Below are positions 1 to 5,936 of a stretch of DNA of 6,967 nt, piece after piece; the first letter of the stretch is position 1, and each line of letters starts with the position of its first letter. The notes under the pieces are model-generated. The model saw only the letters and a program-made list of their open reading frames with translations. It did no database searches and was not told the DNA's origin. Origin of the DNA: an uncultured Pleurocapsa sp. (lineage in GTDB: Bacteria > Cyanobacteriota > Cyanobacteriia > Cyanobacteriales > Xenococcaceae). A program made the translations under genes and the position numbers. The stretch spans positions 1 to 6,967 of the forward strand of contig CAKZYI010000529.1 of assembly GCA_937884735.1 (NCBI GenBank), given 5' to 3'.

Positions 1-122
1 ATATGCGTAGCTGTATCCGTGATTGACTCGATAACTTCATTTATCATGTAATTTTGATCGTTGACTTTCAGTGGAATTGCTATATTTCTATGGTTGAGGG
101 ATGTATCGCAATTTAGAGTCAT
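1..122 (-). CDS. Possible 5' end of a minus-strand gene, cut by the window edge
   Basis: A minus-strand reading frame opens with ATG at 122-120 and stays free of stops to the left edge (40 complete codons). It begins MTLNCDTSLNHRN and ends near IESITDTATH. A second in-frame ATG lies at 47-45. The in-frame stop upstream is at 167-165, so ATG at 122 is the natural start. I do not recognise the family. No signal peptide or membrane segment is visible, and the stretch is mildly polar. If real, it is transcribed divergently from the membrane protein gene at 264. Forty open codons in AT-rich DNA can occur by chance, so this is tentative. The competing plus-strand reading (frame 1, open only to a TAA at 49-51) is even shorter. 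Confidence 0.3.
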   Translation of the reverse strand, partial: MTLNCDTSLNHRNIAIPLKVNDQNYMINEVIESITDTATH

Positions 123-155
123 CCATAGTATGTATGGTTTGTTGCACAAATTACA

Positions 156-183
156 TTGATAGAATTACTGATTTTTTTATAAA
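156..183 (+). promoter_or_regulatory. Candidate sigma-70-type promoter for the membrane protein gene
   Basis: TTGATA at 156-161 and TATAAA at 178-183 are separated by 16 nt, and each matches five of six bases of the housekeeping consensus. Transcription would start near 190, giving a leader of about 74 nt before the GTG at 264. The rest of 123-263 holds a 12-bp perfect palindrome TAGAATATTCTA at 223-234, the TTACTGCCGAT element at 203-213, and a small inverted repeat CCATA/TATGG at 123-137. Chance matches are common in AT-rich sequence, so confidence is limited. Confidence 0.35.
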
Positions 184-202
184 ACCATGTATCAATACTT
201 AA

Positions 203-213
203 TTACTGCCGAT
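203..213 (+). promoter_or_regulatory. Upstream element TTACTGCCGAT shared with the paralogue (copy 1)
   Basis: The 11-mer TTACTGCCGAT ends 50 nt before the GTG start at 264. An identical 11-mer at 5877-5887 ends 49 nt before the ATG of the paralogue at 5937. A GTTTAG follows each copy after a spacer of 6 nt here and 3 nt there. It may be a leader or promoter element under selection, or just a remnant of the duplication. The flanking bases have otherwise diverged, which favours some constraint. Confidence 0.4.
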
Positions 214-263
214 ACAAACGTTTAGAATATTCTAGTTAAGTGAATATAAGACATATATTGTAA

Positions 264-1796
264 GTGCAAAAAAACAACCGACAAGTATTAGAAATAACTC
301 TTAGTTTGATTGCCATAATAGTTGCGGTTTTGCTATTTTTCAAGGCAATTATTGATATAGATACAAACTATGATGTTGGTTGGTATCATTTACCTTTTGC
401 TGCAAGGATATGGGGAATTGTTCCTAAAAATAGCTATATTGCCGAAAACTTAATCGAGCATCGTTATGACGGTTTTCCTTTACTAGCGCATTTTTTCCAA
501 GGTTTGCTGTGGAAAATTACAGGGCGTATTCAAGCAACGAATTTAGTTGGATACTTTAGTTTGCTTATTTATTTTGCTTTTTTATACAAGTTTTTTCGGG
601 TTCCTCTATACCTTTCAGTAATTGCTATTTTTACTATTCCTACAGTATTGACTCATGCTGCTACTAGTTTTGTAGATTTGCCAGGAAATGTAGCATTATC
701 TTTGTTGATGATGATGACCTATAAGCTATTCAAGCAATCTCAGCTACCCAATAGACAAGAATTAATTTTAGTTGTTTTGAGTGCAGCAACTGCGGCTAAT
801 ATCAAACCACAACTGCAGCCTTTTGTATTTTTAATTTATTGCATATTAGGATGTAGATTAGCCTGGCTTTATTTTAAGCATAGCGATCGCCTTAAGGCTA
901 AATTATGGCAGACTATTATTTTGACCATCTTGGCATCGGGTTTAATATTTGCCACTCCCGTCAAAAATGTAGCACTATATAGCAATCCTTTCTATCCGAT
1001 CAAAATTGAAGTTGGAGGAATTGTCCTCAATCATAAATTAACCCCCGATACATACAGTGAAGGGAATAGACCACAAAAGTGGTTACAGTCAATTCTCGAA
1101 ATTAATACCCCTGAGTGGTCGCCAGATCAATGGAATGAAGGAGAGGAGCAATTATTAGACAGGGCTGGAGGATTTTTTGGGGCTTATGTTGTCTTCAATT
1201 TGTTGTTGTTAATTTGCCTAACTATTTTGGAACAAGCCAACAATAAAAAATTATCTTTAGCAAAATCTTCTAACGCACTCACCGCTTTGGCTACAGTTTT
1301 ATTGATGTCTCTTTTTACTGCTAACTTTCCTCAGTCCCACGAGTTGCGCTACTTAATGTTTTGGATGATTACTCTAGTATCTTTGAATTTGCATCTTGTA
1401 TCTTCATCAGAGCAATCAGGAAAGAAATGGATTCAACCAAGATATTTGGGAACAGCATGTCTTTTATTTTTGGTTACAGTATACATCAGGGTCGATAATT
1501 ACTATCTTCGACCAGTATTTAATAGCTTTGAGCCATATTTGCAAGAAACTGTCAAAACAGAGCTGCTGAATCAAATGATACCCAACGATCGCACCTGTAT
1601 GATTGCTCGTCATGCAATTTCCGACCCTACTAGCGTTCCTTTTGCCCAAGTTCATAATGCTTTTTACTATAGTTCTTATTTCCATCCAGAGATTAAATAT
1701 CCCTATAGCCTCAAAGCAGTAGTAGCTCCTCAAGACTGTGGCGATCTTAAGATGATTCCACCCAATGCTGAAGATTTCATCGAACCTGAAAACTAA
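264..1796 (+). CDS. Polytopic membrane protein, putative GT-C-fold glycosyltransferase
   Basis: A 510-aa protein with about ten to eleven hydrophobic segments, roughly at residues 11-29, 95-112, 116-134, 142-156, 166-180, 186-204, 215-233, 305-323, 338-354, 362-379 and 392-408. It ends in a hydrophilic tail of about 100 residues containing C445 and C492. Directly after the first membrane segment comes IDIDTNYD, then YHLPFAARIWGIVP. Acidic residues in the first external loop and a D-x(n)-YHLP block are seen in GT39/ArnT-like GT-C enzymes, which transfer sugars from polyprenyl-phosphate donors outside the membrane. D31, D33 and D37 are the candidate acidic residues. That role is inferred from topology and motif; donor and acceptor are unknown. 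The start is GTG, because an in-frame TAA sits directly before it at 261-263 and the N terminus matches the paralogue at 5937 (shared LEITL). No clear Shine-Dalgarno is visible. The gene converges on the M23 gene and stops before the hairpin at 1819. Other conserved blocks are NPFYP (241-245) and GGFFGAY (302-308). Confidence 0.85.
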   Translation: MQKNNRQVLEITLSLIAIIVAVLLFFKAIIDIDTNYDVGWYHLPFAARIWGIVPKNSYIAENLIEHRYDGFPLLAHFFQGLLWKITGRIQATNLVGYFSLLIYFAFLYKFFRVPLYLSVIAIFTIPTVLTHAATSFVDLPGNVALSLLMMMTYKLFKQSQLPNRQELILVVLSAATAANIKPQLQPFVFLIYCILGCRLAWLYFKHSDRLKAKLWQTIILTILASGLIFATPVKNVALYSNPFYPIKIEVGGIVLNHKLTPDTYSEGNRPQKWLQSILEINTPEWSPDQWNEGEEQLLDRAGGFFGAYVVFNLLLLICLTILEQANNKKLSLAKSSNALTALATVLLMSLFTANFPQSHELRYLMFWMITLVSLNLHLVSSSEQSGKKWIQPRYLGTACLLFLVTVYIRVDNYYLRPVFNSFEPYLQETVKTELLNQMIPNDRTCMIARHAISDPTSVPFAQVHNAFYYSSYFHPEIKYPYSLKAVVAPQDCGDLKMIPPNAEDFIEPEN

Positions 1797-1818
1797 ATAT
1801 TCATACAACAACACACAA

Positions 1819-1863
1819 AAAAGCGATCGCATTATTTATGTTTTGGGGAATGCGATCGCTTTT
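1819..1863. terminator. Bidirectional hairpin terminator made from two HIP1 sites
   Basis: A perfect 15-bp inverted repeat: the left arm AAAAGCGATCGCATT (1819-1833) and the right arm AATGCGATCGCTTTT (1849-1863) enclose a 15-nt loop. Each arm holds a full GCGATCGC. The right arm ends in a T run on the plus strand, and the left flank reads as six Ts on the minus strand. The hairpin lies between the stop codons of two converging genes (1796 and 1941), the expected place for a two-way intrinsic terminator. Because each GCGATCGC is itself a palindrome, alternative small hairpins are possible, but the long 15-bp stem should dominate. Confidence 0.75.
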
Positions 1864-1940
1864 AATTATTATTACTGGCAAGTTTTTATGAATTGTAATC
1901 CATCGCTACTAACTAAGCTAGAACTAGAAGTACCTCCACT

Positions 1941-4900
1941 TCAATTATCACAATTTTCATGATTACCATCTGCGTTTTCCAATTCCCAATATGCTTGAAG
2001 AGGACTCAATGTAACGTTCTTGACATGAGATTGACTAGTATGTGCGCCATTAGTTCCGCCATAGGCATGACCATTCTCTACTTCAAGATGAAGATGGTTT
2101 GCGTAGCCAATTTTGGCAATATTGTCTCCAGAATTTACTCTTTGACCTTGACTAACGCTGAGATTTCCTACATGACCATATACCCATTGTCTTCCATCGT
2201 CACTATTAATTCCAATAAATGAATTATCAGTTCCAGGCGCGCTAATCCAGGCAACATTACCTCCAACTACAGCTTTAACATTTGTCCCTGCTGATATGCC
2301 CATGTCTATTCCTGCGTGCCATGTTCCAAATCCTTGGTGATAGCTTTGATCGTGAGCGTAACCTGCTGTCATAGGAACGCGAGAACCAAAGATTTTGTGA
2401 GAAAGATCGGTATAAATTTGCTTAATAGAATTTGGAGTTAAGTGACGTTCATCTACTTCTCCTCCCCAAATAGCACCATCAAATCTTGTATTATCTCCAC
2501 TATATTCATCCCATTGATTATCACTTAAGTTGTCAAGTTCTGAATAATAGCCACCATGATTATCACAACCTTCTTCTAACGCAAAGTCAAAGTTGGCTGA
2601 ACCACCACCTTCGTAAAGATGGAAGTGAAAATCATACCAACCTGTATGGTCTACAGTAAACTCATAGGGTTTAGCTGCACCATAGTTTTGTTCCCATTGT
2701 GTTGGTTCTTTTCTCTCGTTAGTTAAAAGATTTACTCTATAATCCGTATGCCATTTCTTAGCAAAGAATTGGAAACCGTCATCCCCTCTAACCCAAAGTT
2801 TATAAGTTTTCCCTGCTTCGAGATGTTTGTGAGTATAAGCTCGAATGGCAAAATTATCATGAGGCAAATCACTGTTATTATTAATTGCTCCATTCTGCCA
2901 ATCAACAGATAAACCAAATTTACCATCGCTACGAGTATGAGAGCCTAAGCTGACAGAACCAATTCCCTTGGCACGATTGTCCCCAGCAAAGAAATCTTGT
3001 GGTGGTTGATTTGCTTCAGTTGGATTCCAATTGTAGATACTAGATCTCCAAACTTGGGATTCATCTGTAGGTTCTGAAACATTAGTCGCTTTTTTAATTT
3101 CCAAATCGATAGCTGCACTGTGAGTATTATCAAAATAGTCAACTTTTATGTCATGTTCTTTGCCAGTAGAATAGAAATAACCAGAATAATTGCCAGCACG
3201 AGGTATCCATTGATTAGTTACGTATTGACCGTCAATATTGACTCGAATTCCATCGTCTGAACCTGTTTTAATCTGATATAGTCCAGGTGCTAAATAGCGT
3301 CTAGTTTTAAATTTTGCGGAAAAGCCATCTTCAGGTGTGCCAGCAGGTGAACCAGAACCCCAATTGAGAAATAATTTATTGTAGTCATTAGCATAATAAG
3401 AGTTACCTACCCCTTCGACATGAACGGGACTTCCAGATAAATCTTTGTTGTTGAAATATTCAGCAGTCCAAGTAGGAATGGGATCTGTCTCTCCGACTAT
3501 ATGAAAACTGGGATCATGACTACCCCAATTACTATGAGAGTTTCCGATAACCTCTGTGCCATCCATCAACCAAGCTCCCATATCGCCAGTAAGATTCTCG
3601 CGCCAAAGAAGGTCGATGTTACCATCTTCATTGAAATCTCCCGTACCGACCATTTTCCAGGCAGGATGTCCAGTGCTGTTGATAGACACAGACTCTCTAA
3701 GCTCTGTACCATCCATCATCCAGATACCATTTGTATTGCCATTTCGCCAAACAATATCTACATTGCCGTCCTTATCAAAGTCTCCCGTACCAACAATCTT
3801 CGAGTCTGGGTCTTCAACTGTCTCTAGTGCGACACTTTCTATATAGTTAGTGCCATCCATCAACCAAACATGATTTTCTCCATTTTTATAGTTGCGCCAG
3901 AGTAAATCTATATCGCCGTCTTTGTTAAAGTCTCCTGTACCGCTAATATGCCAATCAAGCCCAGGTTCGCGACGTATTGTAACTTGTTCGGTTATTTGAT
4001 TTTCGTTCATTAACCAGATGCGGTTATGACCTGAATTATCTTTCCAGTAATAACGAGTAACAATATCGGTATGTCCGTCATTGTTAAAATCTCCTGTAGC
4101 GACTGGATGCCATGCAGAATCGAGAATATCTGGCATGTCAATGTCTTCGCCTTGTTTCCAAGTTAATCCATCCATTTTCCAGGCGTGCATTACTCCAGTT
4201 TCGTAGTTACGCCAGAGAATGTCATGTTTACCGTCGCCGTTAAAATCATTAACTTTGTGCGTGACAGGGATAATTTCTGGTTTGATACTAAAGTAATCAT
4301 CACTGAAGTCAACAACGCTGTTATCTCCAAATTGAGAGACTTTGATCTTATAGCGATCGCTTATTGGTAAATTGGTAGGTACTGTCCAAGTAGCTTGACC
4401 ATCACTAGGAGTATTGGCAGCAATGGTTTGAACGTAAGTATCATCGCGATATAGATTGATGTTTACGTTTTCACTGATATTATCAGTCCAGGTAATATTA
4501 AAGTTTTCCCCTGGTTCTAATTGGTCGCCACCATTGGGCGAGATCAGAGTTATTTGTGGGTCGCTAGTTAGGTTTAAAGTCAAGTCATAGTTGGTCGCAC
4601 CAGATTTTTGAACAACCTTGACATAGTAATCCCCCGCAGCAAGATTTGGGACAGCTCGATGCTCATCTCTAGTGCCTGGTTTTCCAGAACCAGATATACC
4701 CTTTCCGCTGTTGTTGGCTAGTATTATATTAGCGTCAGCACTCATTCCTGTTAAACTAAACTCCAGTGTTCCTGGTGCATCTAAGTTGAGCTTATAGAAG
4801 TCATTGCGGTCGCCGCTGCTAACGCTATCTTGAAAAGTTTGTGTTCCTGTAAAAGTCCCTATATCTCTGGCTTGAGATAAGTTATTGCCAGCTAAGTCTG

Positions 4901-5546
4901 AATCGGATTGTTCAATGAGTATTTCTTTTCCATCGATAGTAATGATATTAAAATCATCTTCATCAAAAAGCCCATTTTGTAATCCCGAACCCAAAACAAT
5001 TGAAGAAAATGCTGCGCCTTCATCTCCTAAAGTGTCTTTCTGGTTTATTCTGGCATCTATATGATGTCCAACTTCTTCCAAAATCACTTTGACAATTGCA
5101 TTGGGATTATCTTCATTACCAAAGATAAAATCGCTTGATAAGTAAATTAGACCATTAATATCGTCATATCCCCCATTTGAACCCTGAAGATTTTGACCGC
5201 TAACAATTTTAATTGGAGGAAGACTACTAAAATCACTGGCAGAAAAGTTATTGATTATATTGTTAACTGCTTCAACTGAGTAAGAAGTTCCAAAAATATC
5301 TTTTATCTCAGTTTCCCAATCAGAATCGCGAGCAAATTCATTTAAATAGTCATAAGTTTGTTCGATTGCCTGTTGAGAAATTATTTCTAATTCGGCAAGA
5401 GAATTGGAATTTAAATTAAGTGCATTGTCAAAACTGACTAATTGAGGAGTTATGGTGTCACCAAAATTTAAATGATCGCTAGTTTTGGTAGAACTTAGTA
5501 AATTTAGACTGAGATTGTCATCGCTATGGAAATTGTTTTTGCTCAT
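1941..5546 (-). CDS. Large multidomain exoprotein with C-terminal M23 (LytM) peptidase
   Basis: A 1201-aa mosaic, ATG at 5546, TGA at 1941. Modules in order: N-terminal module (about 50-213) with LEEVGHHID at 156-164 and GDEGAAF, a block seen at the start of many cyanobacterial exoproteins; PPC domain (about 215-328); Kre9/KNH-like Ig domain (about 331-422, SPNGGDQLEPGE and ITW); five FG-GAP/VCBS-like repeats (about 427-688); PA14-type domain (about 692-818, AEYFNN, SDDG); second PA14-like domain (about 831-993, RGDDGFQFFA); M23 peptidase (about 1058-1160). The M23 part has HxxxD (H1077, D1081) and HLH (H1151, H1153), giving zinc ligands H1077, D1081 and H1153, plus catalytic H1125 in YGH and H1151. 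It should therefore be active and cut peptide bridges of peptidoglycan; the other modules probably bind surface glycans or calcium. No classical signal peptide or RTX nonapeptides are visible, although the modules imply export. The only two cysteines, C994 and C1199, flank the peptidase. There is no Shine-Dalgarno, and the next in-frame Met is residue 268, so ATG at 5546 is preferred. Whether the target is the cell's own wall or that of other bacteria is unknown. Confidence 0.9.
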   Translation of the reverse strand: MSKNNFHSDDNLSLNLLSSTKTSDHLNFGDTITPQLVSFDNALNLNSNSLAELEIISQQAIEQTYDYLNEFARDSDWETEIKDIFGTSYSVEAVNNIINNFSASDFSSLPPIKIVSGQNLQGSNGGYDDINGLIYLSSDFIFGNEDNPNAIVKVILEEVGHHIDARINQKDTLGDEGAAFSSIVLGSGLQNGLFDEDDFNIITIDGKEILIEQSDSDLAGNNLSQARDIGTFTGTQTFQDSVSSGDRNDFYKLNLDAPGTLEFSLTGMSADANIILANNSGKGISGSGKPGTRDEHRAVPNLAAGDYYVKVVQKSGATNYDLTLNLTSDPQITLISPNGGDQLEPGENFNITWTDNISENVNINLYRDDTYVQTIAANTPSDGQATWTVPTNLPISDRYKIKVSQFGDNSVVDFSDDYFSIKPEIIPVTHKVNDFNGDGKHDILWRNYETGVMHAWKMDGLTWKQGEDIDMPDILDSAWHPVATGDFNNDGHTDIVTRYYWKDNSGHNRIWLMNENQITEQVTIRREPGLDWHISGTGDFNKDGDIDLLWRNYKNGENHVWLMDGTNYIESVALETVEDPDSKIVGTGDFDKDGNVDIVWRNGNTNGIWMMDGTELRESVSINSTGHPAWKMVGTGDFNEDGNIDLLWRENLTGDMGAWLMDGTEVIGNSHSNWGSHDPSFHIVGETDPIPTWTAEYFNNKDLSGSPVHVEGVGNSYYANDYNKLFLNWGSGSPAGTPEDGFSAKFKTRRYLAPGLYQIKTGSDDGIRVNIDGQYVTNQWIPRAGNYSGYFYSTGKEHDIKVDYFDNTHSAAIDLEIKKATNVSEPTDESQVWRSSIYNWNPTEANQPPQDFFAGDNRAKGIGSVSLGSHTRSDGKFGLSVDWQNGAINNNSDLPHDNFAIRAYTHKHLEAGKTYKLWVRGDDGFQFFAKKWHTDYRVNLLTNERKEPTQWEQNYGAAKPYEFTVDHTGWYDFHFHLYEGGGSANFDFALEEGCDNHGGYYSELDNLSDNQWDEYSGDNTRFDGAIWGGEVDERHLTPNSIKQIYTDLSHKIFGSRVPMTAGYAHDQSYHQGFGTWHAGIDMGISAGTNVKAVVGGNVAWISAPGTDNSFIGINSDDGRQWVYGHVGNLSVSQGQRVNSGDNIAKIGYANHLHLEVENGHAYGGTNGAHTSQSHVKNVTLSPLQAYWELENADGNHENCDN
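3555..4247 (-). repeat. Five FG-GAP/VCBS-like coding repeats
   Basis: Inside the M23 protein, five units each carry a D-F-[ND]-x-D-G-x-x-D calcium-loop motif followed by hydrophobic residues and usually WR, beginning at residues 434, 486, 539, 589 and 637. The spacing is 53, 53, 50 and 48 residues. Each unit also has a W-x-M-[DN] strand (456, 511, 561, 609, 659), and the last three motifs are preceded by GTG. Such repeats normally form blades of a calcium-binding beta-propeller. Five is fewer than the usual seven, so the fold may be partial or use less obvious blades. Unit 2 is the most divergent: TR replaces WR and it has a short insertion. Confidence 0.8.
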
Positions 5547-5650
5547 TAATCTAAAATAGGAAAATTTATATATCTTCCACAGTTCTAGATTAGCGATCGC
5601 TTTTTAGTCTTCAGTAATCGTAATGATTGGAATATAAATATTAGATAAAG

Positions 5651-5669
5651 TTCAACTAGTTGAATTATA
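5651..5669 (-). promoter_or_regulatory. TATAAT box abutting a 14-bp palindrome, facing the M23 gene
   Basis: On the minus strand a perfect TATAAT at 5669-5664 shares its last base with the perfect palindrome TTCAACTAGTTGAA (5664-5651). If this is the -10 box, the start site falls inside the palindrome, a classic place for a repressor operator, with a leader of about 110 nt to the ATG at 5546. No recognisable -35 lies 16-18 nt upstream, so the promoter would need an activator or an alternative sigma factor. Confidence 0.4.
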
Positions 5670-5774
5670 TTTACTTAGCTAGCCTTTAACTTTTTGTCGA
5701 CAGAAATGCTGATGAATAATATAAAATTTACAGATGTTTAAGTATATTGCTCACTCTGCAAAACCACTTATGGG

Positions 5775-5791
5775 TGCAACTACTAGTTGCA
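5775..5791. promoter_or_regulatory. 17-bp palindrome related to the 5651 site
   Basis: TGCAACTACTAGTTGCA has perfect 8-bp arms (5775-5782 and 5784-5791) around one central base. Its half-site CAACTA/TAGTTG is the same as in TTCAACTAGTTGAA at 5651-5664, though the half-site spacing differs because the first site's halves overlap. The two centres are about 125 bp apart, close to twelve helical turns. It could be a second operator or a small hairpin in the leader of the rightward gene. Confidence 0.35.
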
Positions 5792-5876
5792 TAATTAATA
5801 ACCTTAAATTCATGTATGTTGGAAAACATCTCTAATATTACACAAGCAGTTAAACTCAGTAAAATTAACGCAAATG

Positions 5877-5887
5877 TTACTGCCGAT
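5877..5887 (+). promoter_or_regulatory. Upstream element TTACTGCCGAT shared with the paralogue (copy 2)
   Basis: Identical to 203-213 and ending 49 nt before the ATG at 5937. GTTTAG follows at 5891-5896. The matching position relative to two paralogous starts is the reason for listing it; its function is unknown. Confidence 0.4.
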
Positions 5888-5936
5888 CTTGTTTAGTAAC
5901 TAAAAATTAACTAAAAAATTGTAGTCTTGAGCAATT

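Larger units (their letters stand above)
5547..5936. promoter_or_regulatory. 390-nt divergent intergenic region
   Basis: This lies between the starts of the M23 gene (leftward) and the broken membrane protein gene (rightward). No convincing protein-coding frame is visible. It contains a HIP1 site (5593-5600), a 14-bp palindrome (5651-5664) beside a perfect minus-strand TATAAT (5669-5664), a 17-bp palindrome (5775-5791), and the TTACTGCCGAT element (5877-5887). A weak plus-strand promoter candidate is TTGTCG (5694-5699), a 17-nt spacer and TAATAT (5717-5722). Another is TTGTTT (5889-5894), a 17-nt spacer and TAAAAA (5912-5917). Neither plus-strand promoter is secure. Confidence 0.5.

Noticed and set aside
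123..137. Inverted repeat CCATA/TATGG
   Set aside because: Five-base arms with a short loop are expected by chance in AT-rich intergenic DNA, and it has no clear link to a promoter.
1464..1832. Minus-strand 122-codon frame under the end of the membrane gene
   Set aside because: It is fully antisense to the conserved coding region, extends into the terminator hairpin, and has no family resemblance.
3501..3846. Two overlapping plus-strand frames of about 100 codons
   Set aside because: They lie opposite the FG-GAP repeats of the M23 protein. The periodic coding repeats on the minus strand create open antisense frames, and the translations show no recognisable domain.
3555..4247. CRISPR-like or tandem DNA repeat array
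   Set aside because: The periodicity is at protein level (48-53 residues per unit) with diverged DNA and no identical short repeats separated by unique spacers.
5816..5829. Small inverted repeat ATGTT/AACAT
   Set aside because: The stem is only 5 bp and AT-rich, with no following T run, so it is not a credible terminator or operator.
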